Shown: in pieces, positions 41,947-50,308 of the stretch
Position numbering within the stretch: the stretch's first letter is position 1
Layout of the letters: each line of letters opens with the position of its first letter
DNA from: Thiomonas delicata
GTDB taxonomy: Bacteria; Pseudomonadota; Gammaproteobacteria; Burkholderiales; Burkholderiaceae_C
NCBI RefSeq assembly: GCF_900088825.1
Contig: NZ_LT592170.1
Coordinates: forward strand, 1,364,523-1,428,522
Reading direction: 5' to 3'
Length of the DNA: 64,000 nucleotides
The notes under the pieces: generated by a model
What the model was told of the DNA's origin: nothing
The model's input: only the letters and a program-made list of their open reading frames with translations
Databases searched by the model: none
Position numbers and translations under genes: made by a program

Positions 41947-42393
41947 ATGATGAATTCACAAGCATTGACAGCGGCTCCCGCGCAGCGCGCCCAATCGCTG
42001 CCGGTTCGCGCGCTTGAAGCGATGTCTCCTCAGCAACTCGCATTCTTCAGAAACCTGCTGGAAACCAAGAGAGCTTCGTTGCTGCGAGCCGCACATGAGA
42101 CCATGAATCATCTTCAGGAATTCGAGCCGACATCCGATGTATCGGATCGGGCTTCGTTGGAAGAAGACCATTTTCTCGAGTTCAGGGTGCGCGACCGTGA
42201 ACGCAAGCACTTGCACGCCATCGATGAGGCGCTGGCGCGCATCCAAGACGGGAGTTACGGCATCTGTGAACAGACGGGCGAGATGATCGGGATCGCACGG
42301 CTCCTCGTACGTCCCACGGCAACGCTCTCGATCGAAGCGCAAGAGCAACAAGAATTGACCCGGAAGATGCAACCGCTGAAGCATCGGTTTTGA
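41947..42393 (+). CDS. DksA/TraR-like protein lacking the zinc site
   Basis: 148 residues with the DksA coiled-coil (about 35-100: LLETKRASLLRAAHE ... EFRVRDRERKHLHAIDEALARI) and the globular segment YGICEQTGEMIGIARLLVRPTA. Of the four zinc Cys of classical DksA only the first is kept (others T, none and none), as in the zinc-independent DksA forms. The coiled-coil tip region is DVSDRASLEEDH, with Asp residues kept. Likely modulates RNA polymerase at stress promoters. ATG 41947 with a second ATG one codon later. Confidence 0.85.
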   Translation: MMNSQALTAAPAQRAQSLPVRALEAMSPQQLAFFRNLLETKRASLLRAAHETMNHLQEFEPTSDVSDRASLEEDHFLEFRVRDRERKHLHAIDEALARIQDGSYGICEQTGEMIGIARLLVRPTATLSIEAQEQQELTRKMQPLKHRF

Positions 42394-42455
42394 CGGCGCG
42401 AGTCCGCGCGAATGCGTGACGGCCGGCATTGAACCCGGTTTTCAAGGAATGTCCA

Positions 42456-42863
42456 ATGATCAAGAACGCGGTTTCACATCTGCGCATCACCCTTGCCGCC
42501 CTTGCCGGCGCGGCTGCTCTTTGGGTTTATTCAGATGCGGTTCATGCGACATCCAAAACGGACCCGAACATCACCCACATGTGCGGGGGGGTCGGCGCCG
42601 AGCATTTGAAAGCGTTGCAGGCCCAAGCCCATGCCTTCAACCTCGGTTTCTGGATGGTCGAGGGTCCGCGCGGCACCTATCTCGCCGATGTTCCGATCCA
42701 GGTCAAGGTCGCAGGCAAGACCATCGCCACGTTTACTGCGGAAGGACCGCTGTGTTACCTCAAGGTGCCAGCCGGCGAGTACACCATTGTCGGGAGCCAC
42801 AAGGGCCAAACGCGCGCCATCACGGCGCATTCAGGAAGCATGAATCACTATTTGCGCTGGTGA
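42456..42863 (+). CDS. Secreted protein with carboxypeptidase-regulatory-like domain
   Basis: 135 residues from ATG 42456 (AAGGAA upstream); a TTG 27 bases earlier is a weaker start. A signal peptide (MIKNAV..., cleavage near DAVHA) precedes a small beta-sandwich with DVPIQVKVAGKTIATFTAEG and VPAGEYTIVGSHKGQT, the pattern of CarboxypepD_reg-like domains. Two Cys (CGG and LCY) could form a disulfide. Periplasmic; function unknown. 54 bp precede the universal stress gene. Confidence 0.7.
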   Translation: MIKNAVSHLRITLAALAGAAALWVYSDAVHATSKTDPNITHMCGGVGAEHLKALQAQAHAFNLGFWMVEGPRGTYLADVPIQVKVAGKTIATFTAEGPLCYLKVPAGEYTIVGSHKGQTRAITAHSGSMNHYLRW

Positions 42864-42917
42864 GTTTGCCCCGGCGCATCCGTAACCCTGCCCCAAGCTC
42901 AAGGACACCCCCAGACC

Positions 42918-43367
42918 ATGTACACAAAAATCCTCGTTCCCCTGGACGCCAGCAGCACAGCCCAGATCGCGGCGGAACACGCGGTCGTCTTGGCACGCGA
43001 CCATCATGCCGCGGTGCGTTTCTTGACCGTGATTGATTTCAACAGTTTCATCGGCGCCTTTCCCAACATGATCGAGGTGATGAGCGACGATGCCCGCCAA
43101 ATATTGGACGGGTGGATGGAAAAGGCATCGCAATGCGGGCTCGTCGCCAGTACCGCCATCGGGGAAACCAATCTCGACAATGCCAGTGTGGCCGACGTCA
43201 TCGCTGCCGATGCCAACGCCTGGGGGGCCGATCTCATCGTCTTTGGCAGCGATGGCCACGAAAGTGTGGCGCGCCGAATTCTGGGCAGCGTCGCCGACGG
43301 CGTGGCGCGGCTGAGCGCAATACGTGTGTTGACTGTTCCTCTGAGTCACACCGCGACCGCTTCTTGA
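42918..43367 (+). CDS. Universal stress protein (UspA family)
   Basis: 149-residue cytoplasmic Usp domain. The N-terminus KILVPLDASSTAQ is typical, and the ATP-binding loop near the C-terminus reads GSDGHESVARRILGSVADGV, matching G-x2-G-x9-G-S. ATP-binding Usp proteins respond to starvation, oxygen and membrane stress. Convergent with the Crp/Fnr gene. Confidence 0.92.
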   Translation: MYTKILVPLDASSTAQIAAEHAVVLARDHHAAVRFLTVIDFNSFIGAFPNMIEVMSDDARQILDGWMEKASQCGLVASTAIGETNLDNASVADVIAADANAWGADLIVFGSDGHESVARRILGSVADGVARLSAIRVLTVPLSHTATAS

Positions 43368-43578
43368 GATTTCCGGAATGGGCGGCAGGCACCGCGGCGT
43401 CTGATCTTCACGGGGGAAGCCTTTCCATCAGGTTCGGCTTTGGGCCGAGGCGACAACGCATCGGCCAAGTCTGCGCCGACCTCAACTTCGCGTCTGTTTG
43501 CCAACAGCCACAGCCAATGACACCGTTCGCTGGAGACGCCGGTTCCATGCCTCGACGCCGTGCGTCATCGCGGGTTGC

Positions 43579-44337
43579 TCAAACGATCTGTCGCAGCAGC
43601 AGCCTGTCGTATTCCTTTTTGACCACCGCGTAGCATTCGCAGGAACGTTGCTCGAGGCCCTGCCGATTCAGCACGGTGATGTGTCCCCGGGCATAGCGGA
43701 TCAAGCCCGCCTTCTGCAACTTCACCGCGGCCTCGGTCACGCCTTCCCGGCGTACGCCAAGCATGTTGGCGATCAATTCCTGCGTCATGATGAGTTCGCT
43801 GCCCTGCAGGCGGTCCAGGCTCAGCAGCAACCAGCGGCAGAGCTGCTGGTCCAGCGAATGGTGGCGGTTGCACACGGCGGTCTGCGTCATCTGCGTGATC
43901 AGCGCCTGGGTGTAGCGCAGCAGCAGATGCATCACCGGCCCTGAAGCGTTGAATTCCTGCATCAGAGCCTGCGCCCTCAGGCGAAAGCCATACCCTGCGC
44001 TTTGCACGACGCCGCGGCTGGGCGTGGATCCGCCGCCCATGAACAGCGGAATCCCGACGATGCCGTCGTTCCCCACCACGGCGATTTCAGCCGAAGAACC
44101 ATCTTCCGTCACGTACAACAGCGAGACGATGGCCGTGGTCGGGAAATAGGCGTGGCTCAATGTCGTGCCTGATTCGTACAGGGACTGGCCAAGCGGCAAT
44201 TCCATGCATTCCAAATGCGGCATCCAGCGCTGGAGTTCGGCGTCCGGCAATGCGGCGAGGAGCTGATTCCCTTTGGGTTCTCGGGCATTGGCCCCCAGGA
44301 GCTTCCACGGCTGATTCGGGTGTGGTGTGCTCATCAA
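43579..44337 (-). CDS. Crp/Fnr-family transcription regulator
   Basis: 252 residues. An N-terminal cyclic-nucleotide-binding-like beta-roll (~30-130, with YFPTTAIVSLLYVTEDGSSAEIAVVG) joins a long dimer helix and a C-terminal winged helix (QELIANMLGVRREGVTEAAVKLQKAGLI, ~195-222). There is no Cys cluster for an Fe-S centre, and the cAMP-contacting Arg/Glu pattern of Crp is not seen, so the ligand is unknown. Its start overlaps the GGDEF/kinase gene stop (ATGA), making it the last gene of the KaiC-like operon. Candidate reader of the TGTGCG palindrome; that link is inference. Confidence 0.88.
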   Translation of the reverse strand: MMSTPHPNQPWKLLGANAREPKGNQLLAALPDAELQRWMPHLECMELPLGQSLYESGTTLSHAYFPTTAIVSLLYVTEDGSSAEIAVVGNDGIVGIPLFMGGGSTPSRGVVQSAGYGFRLRAQALMQEFNASGPVMHLLLRYTQALITQMTQTAVCNRHHSLDQQLCRWLLLSLDRLQGSELIMTQELIANMLGVRREGVTEAAVKLQKAGLIRYARGHITVLNRQGLEQRSCECYAVVKKEYDRLLLRQIV

Positions 44338-46010
44338 TGCATGGACTCCGGGTCGCTCAGGCCATCTCTGCCTTGGTCATGCCCTGAGCGCCCGGCCAGT
44401 GGCAGTTTGACGACGAATTGGCTGCCCAATCCGCTCCCGGCGCTGGTCGCCGTGATGTTTCCGCCATGGGCATCGACCAATGCACGCACCACGGTAAGCC
44501 CGATACCCAGGCCAACGCCGTTGAGTCCGATGGTCTGCGTGTCTTGCATAAAGGGTTCGAAAATCCTGGGCAATGCCGGCGCGGTGATGCCCACGCCGTT
44601 GTCGGATACCGTCAGCACGATTTCGTCGCCCGCTGTCGTGACGGTCAGATCGATCTTTCCCCCGTTGGGTGTGTACTTGGAAGCGTTGTCCAGGAGGTTG
44701 CCGAGAATCTGGATGAGGCGATTCGGGTCGCCATGCATGACCAGGGCGCGCGACGGCGTGCGGACTTTGAATCCCTGCATGCGCGCATCCATGACAGGTC
44801 GGCTGATCTTCACCGCTTCGTCGATGATGCTCGTCATGTCGACCCTTTGGCGCGTGAGCGTCAGCTTGTCCATTTGGATTTTGGATATGTCGTCCAAACT
44901 GTCCACCAAATGCTTCATCTGGGCCAGTTGGCGCTCGATCATCGATTGCGCCCGCGGCAGGAGGGGCTCGTCGGTGCGAACCCGGCCCAACATGGCGGTC
45001 GCCAGGCGGATGGGCGTCAGCGGGTCGCGCAGCTCATTCGCGACCACGGCCAGGAACTCGGTTTGGCGTCGCTGTCCCTGTTCCGCGGCCTCCCGCAGTT
45101 CTTGCGCACCGAGGACGGCGAGCACCAGTTGTTCGTTCGCTTCGCGGAGTTGCAAATACCTTTCCTCCTGCTCCTCGTGCGTCAGGACAACAGGCGCGGC
45201 GGGGTGCTGTAGCGCGGCAAGGCGTGGCCGCTGCAGATGGTCGTCGTCGGTCAATGGTTCCCCGCCATAGAAAGCAAAGCTGCCGAGCTGCTGCGATTTT
45301 GCGCGATACATGGCGGTGTCTGCTCGATCGATCAAGGTATCGGCGGCATCCCCGTCATCGGGATAGATGCTGAGTCCGATACTCGCCGTCAAGCGCAGCA
45401 CATAGTCGCCCACGCGGCTTGGCATATCGAGAGTCGAGATGATCTTTTGCGCGATCAAGGCAGCATCGGAAGGCTGGGAGATGTCGGTGAGCAGAATCAG
45501 GAATTCATCGCCGCCGTAACGGCTCACGAAGTCCGTTTCGCGAATCGAGGTCACGAGACGGTGGGTGATCAACTTGAGCACCTGATCCCCAGCCGCATGT
45601 CCCAACGTATCGTTGACCTGCTTGAAGTTGTCCAAGTCCAGGTACAAAACGGCCAGGCGAGTGCCATGCTGTTTCGCTTGGACGATGGCCTGCGCAAGCT
45701 GGTCGAGCATCCAGCCACGCCCGGGTATCTGGGTCAGGGCGTCGAGCCCCGCCGCAAGCGAGGCATGCCCCAACTGTTGCGTCGCCTCATCGGCTTGAGC
45801 CTGGGCGCGGAGCGTGGCCAGCACCAACTGTTCGTTGGCCTCGACGATCTGAGATGGGCGGGGGACATCCACACGGCTTTCGGCCACAACCACCTCCTGC
45901 AGCAATCGGTTCAACACCACGCGCGCGGCATTGACCTGCTCTTGCAACTGAGCAAGCTCGCGCGCGGATCGTTCCGCTTCGCTCACCTTGGGGTTCGGTG
46001 GCTGATTCAC
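44334..46010 (-). CDS. GGDEF / histidine-kinase-like fusion with phospho-acceptor His replaced
   Basis: 558 residues. A coiled-coil N-terminus with an ANEQLVLATLRAQ module, a GGDEF diguanylate cyclase domain (~90-250) with intact YGGDEF near residue 165, a second ANEQLVLAVLGAQ module, a HisKA-like helix and an HATPase_c domain (NLLDNASKYTP; DNGVGI; GVGLGIGLTVV). The H-box reads ANELRDPLTPI, so the normal phospho-His is Asn325 (codon AAT at 45036-45038). Predicted: active cyclase, kinase-like part unable to autophosphorylate at that site. It lies 13 bp after the KaiC-like gene. Confidence 0.88.
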   Translation of the reverse strand: MNQPPNPKVSEAERSARELAQLQEQVNAARVVLNRLLQEVVVAESRVDVPRPSQIVEANEQLVLATLRAQAQADEATQQLGHASLAAGLDALTQIPGRGWMLDQLAQAIVQAKQHGTRLAVLYLDLDNFKQVNDTLGHAAGDQVLKLITHRLVTSIRETDFVSRYGGDEFLILLTDISQPSDAALIAQKIISTLDMPSRVGDYVLRLTASIGLSIYPDDGDAADTLIDRADTAMYRAKSQQLGSFAFYGGEPLTDDDHLQRPRLAALQHPAAPVVLTHEEQEERYLQLREANEQLVLAVLGAQELREAAEQGQRRQTEFLAVVANELRDPLTPIRLATAMLGRVRTDEPLLPRAQSMIERQLAQMKHLVDSLDDISKIQMDKLTLTRQRVDMTSIIDEAVKISRPVMDARMQGFKVRTPSRALVMHGDPNRLIQILGNLLDNASKYTPNGGKIDLTVTTAGDEIVLTVSDNGVGITAPALPRIFEPFMQDTQTIGLNGVGLGIGLTVVRALVDAHGGNITATSAGSGLGSQFVVKLPLAGRSGHDQGRDGLSDPESMH

Positions 46011-46023
46011 AGCGCGCAGGCAA

Positions 46024-47535
46024 TCAATTGGACGGTTCCGCCTTGCCGATCGCGAGTGAATCGGGTGTGCTCGCGGGTTTGTGCGTTGGCCGCCCGCCTA
46101 GCAACCCTTCCTGGCCGGCCAGCATTTCACCGACACGGATGCCCTCGCCATCGATGGTGAACTCGCGTAAGGCGTTGGAATGCGCGCTGGCCCGTACCTT
46201 GACGACCGCCATCACGCGCAACAGCCGGCTGTCGATCTCGATGTATCGCTGCACGACGATGGCGTCGGTCATGAAGGCCGCCCCATAGGGACTGAAGCGC
46301 AGGTCGGTATAGCGGTCTTCCAATTCGGAGGTCATCAGGACGGTGACGCCGGCGCCGGTTAATGTGGTGACCAGGCGCAGGAGGGATTCACGAAAATCGT
46401 CCTGAAACGTTGGAGCCAGCGCCAGCTCGAAACCCGAAAGTGAATCGATCACGACACGGCTTGCCTTCAGCCGCTGGATTTCGCGCATGAGCAGCAAGAT
46501 GATTTCATCGATCGAGAGATCGGCCGTGCGGTTGTCCACCAGGCCCACGCGATCGCTCTCGATGAGAGCCATGAGCGCACGGTCGCGGGATCGGTTCGGG
46601 TGTTGCTCGAAAGCTGCGATGACGCCGGTTTCTCCGGACCGAACGCCTTCGGCCAAGAATGCCGACGCGAGCGTGCTCTTGCCCGACCCCGAGGGGCCGG
46701 CGACGAGCAGCGAATAGCCACGCGGCAGGCCGCCGCCCAGCATCTCATCCAGTCCCGGAACTCCGAGATTGAGGCGTGCGGTCGACAGCGGCGAGACCGC
46801 CTCGGCCGCGACGCCTGCATCAAGCGCCAGGCCGGAGGATGCGAAGACGTTGATGCCGGAGCTGCTGATCCGGAACGTGTGCAGGCCGGGGCGCGTCGGT
46901 TGGCCGCGCATTTTCATGACCTCCATCTTGCGAACCATGGAGTTGCGTTGCACGCTCTGGCGTAGCCAGATCAGTCCATCGGCGACGGTGAACACCGGGT
47001 TGGCGTCGATTTCTGTGAAGTATTCACCGATCAGGAAGGTCGTGGCCTGCCAGCTTGTCATCAGCATGCCGAGTTGCTGAACGAATTGCTGCAGGCTATT
47101 GTGCGGGCTCTGCGCGGCTTCGTTGGCGAGCACGACGGAGCGGAATGAATCCACGAAGACGAACGCCGGGCCATGCGCTTCGACCTCGGCAACGATGCGC
47201 TGCAAGACCCGGTCGAGATCGCCCGCCATGGCGTCGTCCGACAGGTTGAAGAAATACACCCCACGATTGATCAAGGTGTTGTCGAAGAACGTATACAACT
47301 GCTGATAGCGCAGCATTTTCAGCGGAGGCTCGCCGAGCACCGTGAAGTACAGCGCCGGGCGTTCGGGCGTGGCCAACGCAAACATCATCTGGTGGGCCAG
47401 CGTGGTCTTGCCACAGCCGGGAGCGCCGGCGATGAGGTTGAACGAGAACTCCGGCAATCCTCCGCCCAGCACGTCGTCCAAGCCGGGGACGCCGGTGGAC
47501 AAACGGTTGATGGTCACTTTGTCTTTGTTCGTCAT
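46024..47535 (-). CDS. KaiC-like double RecA-fold ATPase
   Basis: 503 residues made of two tandem KaiC domains. Walker A sites are GAPGCGKTT (37-45) and GPSGSGKST (~276-284); the entry motifs GVPGLDDVLGGG and GVPGLDEMLGGG are repeated. In cyanobacterial KaiC the CII phosphosites Ser431/Thr432 precede an ITDT segment; here the matching stretch is GAAFMTDA, so both sites appear lost. No kaiB or kaiA is present. Proteobacterial KaiC-like proteins are linked to stress and signalling. Its start overlaps the upstream 143-aa gene (ATGA). Confidence 0.9.
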   Translation of the reverse strand: MTNKDKVTINRLSTGVPGLDDVLGGGLPEFSFNLIAGAPGCGKTTLAHQMMFALATPERPALYFTVLGEPPLKMLRYQQLYTFFDNTLINRGVYFFNLSDDAMAGDLDRVLQRIVAEVEAHGPAFVFVDSFRSVVLANEAAQSPHNSLQQFVQQLGMLMTSWQATTFLIGEYFTEIDANPVFTVADGLIWLRQSVQRNSMVRKMEVMKMRGQPTRPGLHTFRISSSGINVFASSGLALDAGVAAEAVSPLSTARLNLGVPGLDEMLGGGLPRGYSLLVAGPSGSGKSTLASAFLAEGVRSGETGVIAAFEQHPNRSRDRALMALIESDRVGLVDNRTADLSIDEIILLLMREIQRLKASRVVIDSLSGFELALAPTFQDDFRESLLRLVTTLTGAGVTVLMTSELEDRYTDLRFSPYGAAFMTDAIVVQRYIEIDSRLLRVMAVVKVRASAHSNALREFTIDGEGIRVGEMLAGQEGLLGGRPTHKPASTPDSLAIGKAEPSN

Positions 47536-47963
47536 GGCAGGGTGTTCCGCTCGGGCGATTCGCTCAAGAAGTTGATCCGTATGGGGTACAACACACGTTC
47601 GGTCAGCGAGGCGCCGATCAGGCTGGACAGCAGCGCATAGAACGCGTGCAGCAGGGCCGCGCCGCCCGCGGCGGCGTTGGCGCTGCTTTGCTCTGCGAGC
47701 TTGGATTTCAACGCCTCGAGACCCATGGCTGCGAGGTGGGTGCGGTCATGAACCGTCATCAGCCAGGGATGCGTGCGACCGGCGAGGTAGAGGCTGCGCT
47801 GGTACAGCGCGTCAACCCCGCCCTTGCCGATGATGGGGCTCAGGCAGGTGGCGATCTCCTGCCAGATCGAAACCACCGCGCTGGCGATTTGCGCGGAATC
47901 GCCATCTATGCCCCCTCGGCGCATCAGAGCGGCTTCGAACTGCCGCTGCTCAAGCATTTCCAT
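47532..47963 (-). CDS. Conserved helical protein heading the KaiC-like operon
   Basis: 143 residues, all-helical by appearance, no family recognised. Segments of note: ASAVVSIWQEIATCLSPIIG, GVDALYQRSLYLAGRTHPWL and AAGGAALLHAFYALLSSLIG. The last is amphipathic/hydrophobic. Overlap with the KaiC-like gene (ATGA) implies a joint function, perhaps a regulator or input protein. It is not KaiB, which is a ~100-residue thioredoxin fold. Confidence 0.75.
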   Translation of the reverse strand: MEMLEQRQFEAALMRRGGIDGDSAQIASAVVSIWQEIATCLSPIIGKGGVDALYQRSLYLAGRTHPWLMTVHDRTHLAAMGLEALKSKLAEQSSANAAAGGAALLHAFYALLSSLIGASLTERVLYPIRINFLSESPERNTLP

Positions 47964-48295
47964 AGGTCGTCCTATGCGCAGAAATTGCTGTGATGGCTGT
48001 CCCCCCGCAGCGAAACTTTGGGCAGCCCCCTGAACGTCGTCGAGGGAAACTACATCGATATTTTTTGGGCATCTAGCTCACATGACCGACAGATGCCGGG
48101 GATCGTGGGGCCACCGTTTCTGGCCGTATGCGCAGCATAGGCCGATATGGGGCAATTTTTTGTGAGCGAGCGCATCTTTTTTGGCTCAGACAAACCAACT
48201 CCAAGTGTCACGTGGCTGCAATGCACCCATCCCTTCGCGAGGATGGATGCAACGTTTTCACCGCAGGAGCGCGCCGCTCCCGCGCTTCGCTCCGC
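47964..48295. other. Intergenic region upstream of the KaiC-like operon
   Basis: 332 bp without a gene. It should hold the promoter of the minus-strand KaiC-like operon. Several A/T-rich tracts are visible (around 48059-48066 and 48157-48181), but no confident promoter or terminator is called. Confidence 0.45.
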
Positions 48296-48535
48296 TCATT
48301 GCGCCGGAGGCACAACAATGACAGTCCTACCCCCTGTGCCTGCATCCCCTTGACTGCCGGTTTTGCCTTGCATACCCGTGCTGCCAGTATCTCCGGGATT
48401 CCCCTGGTTGCCGGGGGCGCCCTGAGCGCCCGTGTAGCCCGTGTTGCCCGTATTGCCTTGGGGTCCCATCGGGCCTGTGCACGCACCAAGCGCGAACGAT
48501 GCCAACAGAAGTACGGCAGGTATTGAGTAGTTCAT
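48296..48535 (-). CDS. Collagen-like lipoprotein
   Basis: 79 residues. A lipoprotein signal peptide with lipobox LGAC places the lipidated Cys at residue 19. The mature part consists of 16 uninterrupted Gly-X-Y triplets (starting GPMGPQGNTGNTG) and a short hydrophobic tail (VIVVPPAQ). Gly-X-Y runs of this type can form triple helices. It is probably anchored in the outer membrane. Role unknown. A diverged palindromic motif sits 69 bp upstream. Confidence 0.85.
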   Translation of the reverse strand: MNYSIPAVLLLASFALGACTGPMGPQGNTGNTGYTGAQGAPGNQGNPGDTGSTGMQGKTGSQGDAGTGGRTVIVVPPAQ

Positions 48536-48911
48536 GATGATCCCTTGTCAAATCACAGCCAAAATGGCTACGTGATCATGTTGGCAGAACGTGTTCGCGG
48601 CGTCTGTACGCTATCGAACGTTCGTCAGAAAAGCCCTGCCGACACGACGGATCCTTGCGGTTCGGCCGAGGATTTCTAGGGCGTCATGACCCCATCGATG
48701 GCGACAACAGTCGGGACCGCGCGGGGATGTTCACAGCCGTCGTCTGGAGCCGGCCTTGCATGCGCTCTCCTCGCGCACAGCCAGCACGCCGGCCCATCGC
48801 CTGGAATGCGTCACGGACGTGATGCATCGTCTTGCCAGCGCGAACCGTGGGTCGCCAGTTCTGGCGCCACCAACCCCTCGGCCGATAGGGGCGGGGCGCT
48901 ACGACGCATGC
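48536..48911. other. Intergenic region between two small lipoprotein genes
   Basis: 376 bp. Contains the diverged motif copy E (48605-48620) and an overlapping perfect palindrome CGAACGTTCG (48615-48624). No convincing gene. Confidence 0.45.
48605..48620 (-). promoter_or_regulatory. Palindromic motif, copy E (diverged)
   Basis: On the minus strand: CGTTCG-ATAG-CGTACA followed by GAC, 69 bp before the collagen-like lipoprotein start. Two mismatches in the left half and one in the right, but the trailing GAC is kept. Confidence 0.4.
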
Positions 48912-49133
48912 TCACGGCCGCTGCTCGCCCTTCGCCGCGTTTTGCACGCTATGGCCCGCTTTTTCGATTTGCTGGCCGGCTTTAGCCGCACCTTGATCGA
49001 TTCCCTTGCCGACCTTCTGGGCCGGGCCTTCCTGTTTTTGGCAACCATAAAGCGTGGCAATCAAGGCGCTCGCGGCGAAGGCAAGGCCGATGATCGCCAC
49101 GAATCTGGTCATCTGAATCTGGCTATATCGCAT
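48912..49133 (-). CDS. Small lipoprotein-like protein
   Basis: 73 residues. A hydrophobic N-terminal segment ends in ATLYGCQKQEGPA, a probable lipobox with Cys near residue 31. The mature part is a hydrophilic helix with Ala/Lys/Gln repeats (GKGIDQGAAKAGQQIEKAG), similar in style to entericidin-like or LEA-like stress peptides. ATG 49133 has an AGGG sequence upstream; an internal Met at 49112 is possible. Confidence 0.65.
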   Translation of the reverse strand: MRYSQIQMTRFVAIIGLAFAASALIATLYGCQKQEGPAQKVGKGIDQGAAKAGQQIEKAGHSVQNAAKGEQRP

Positions 49134-49244
49134 GCTTGCACCCTAACGTTGCCCATCCCGACGGCGCACGCCGCTGATGGGCGAAATGCGCTGAGGCCTC
49201 CAAACATCGCATCCGCGTGGAGCCGATGTTTGCCGGATCCTTCA

Positions 49245-49460
49245 TCAATTGCCCACTTGGTGGCCAATGATCCCGCCCACGGCCGCGCCACCGACCGTGC
49301 CGACACCGCTCCCGCCTGACAAGACCGCGCCGCCGACCGCGCCGACGCCGGCTCCGATGGCGGTGTTCTGATCCCGTGTCGACATGCCGGCACAGCCTCC
49401 CAACGTCAGCAGCATGATTGCCGCAACGATGACGGGATTGAATCTTTGCTTGGTTTTCAT
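49245..49460 (-). CDS. Glycine-zipper lipoprotein (OsmB/SlyB-like)
   Basis: 71 residues from ATG 49460. Lipobox LGGC with lipidated Cys near residue 22, followed by AIGAGVGAVGGAVLSGGSGVGTV and GGAAVGGIIGHQVGN, a glycine-zipper pair as in OsmB-type outer-membrane stress lipoproteins. Longer in-frame starts upstream lack support. Confidence 0.8.
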   Translation of the reverse strand: MKTKQRFNPVIVAAIMLLTLGGCAGMSTRDQNTAIGAGVGAVGGAVLSGGSGVGTVGGAAVGGIIGHQVGN

Positions 49461-49745
49461 AAAGCGACCTTTTGATTCACGTTGTTGAAGTGCCGGATTA
49501 TCTGCACGGCGCGAAAAATTGAACGACTCAGCGCATGAGATCATGCCCGAACCGGGCGTCACAAGTTCGGCGCTGTGCTTGATCTGCCGCGGAACCGCTG
49601 TGGCTTGCCCTGGATAATCTGAGAATCAGCCTGGCCCAGCGATTCAACGTGCAGAAAATTGCCTAAACATCACCCAGCCGGAAGCCGCTGGAAAATCGTT
49701 ATGACTGGCCCGCATCTTGGTTTTGTTTTTTATTTGGCGGCCGTT

Positions 49746-50057
49746 TCATTTCAGACGCATATCGTCTTTCACCGATTTGACCCCGCCCACACGCCGCGCG
49801 ATTTCAATCGCCTTGAGCTCGTCAGCGCGTGAGCGCACGAAGCCGCTGAGCTGGACGTCGCCCTTGAAGGTTTCGACATTGATTTCTGCGACTTTGAGGT
49901 CCGGATCGGCAAAGATCGCCGCCTTGACTTTGGCCGTGATGGCCGTGTCGTCGAGGTATTGACCCGTGCTTTCCTGTTTCGATGTCGACGCACATCCCAC
50001 GATGGTGAGCGCGGAAGCAGCCAGCACAATGGCGTAGAGGGGTTTAAGTAAGCGCAT
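49746..50057 (-). CDS. BON-domain lipoprotein (OsmY-like)
   Basis: 103 residues. Lipobox IVGC gives Cys at about residue 22; the mature part is one BON domain (DDTAITAKVKAAIFADPDL ... VNVETFKGDVQLSGFV-type strand order, then VGGVKSVKDDMRL). BON proteins bind phospholipid or strengthen the envelope under osmotic stress. Monocistronic by appearance. Confidence 0.88.
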   Translation of the reverse strand: MRLLKPLYAIVLAASALTIVGCASTSKQESTGQYLDDTAITAKVKAAIFADPDLKVAEINVETFKGDVQLSGFVRSRADELKAIEIARRVGGVKSVKDDMRLK

Positions 50058-50149
50058 ATGAATCCTTGGTCAATGACTCGATCCGCCATGGCCAAGCTTG
50101 TTGCAAGGTCACAGAAGCGAAAATATTTTTCGACAGCCTGGAGTTGTGA

Positions 50150-50308
50150 TTACATCCGGCCTGTAAGAAAAAGAATGATCACGATGATGAGTACAAATCC
50201 GAGAATGCCACTCGGAAAATAGCCCCAATTCCTGCTGTGGGGCCAACTCGGTAAAACGCCGATCAGCATTAAAACAAGAATAATCAGCAGCAGCGTGCCT
50301 AAAGACAT
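50150..50308 (-). CDS. Small membrane protein, DUF3309 type
   Basis: 52 residues: membrane helix, a WPHSRNWGYFPSG loop, and a second membrane helix. This loop is the hallmark of DUF3309 proteins, which are small and of unknown function. ATG 50308 is internal to a longer frame whose extra N-terminus is implausible. A perfect palindromic motif is 112 bp upstream. Confidence 0.85.
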   Translation of the reverse strand: MSLGTLLLIILVLMLIGVLPSWPHSRNWGYFPSGILGFVLIIVIILFLTGRM

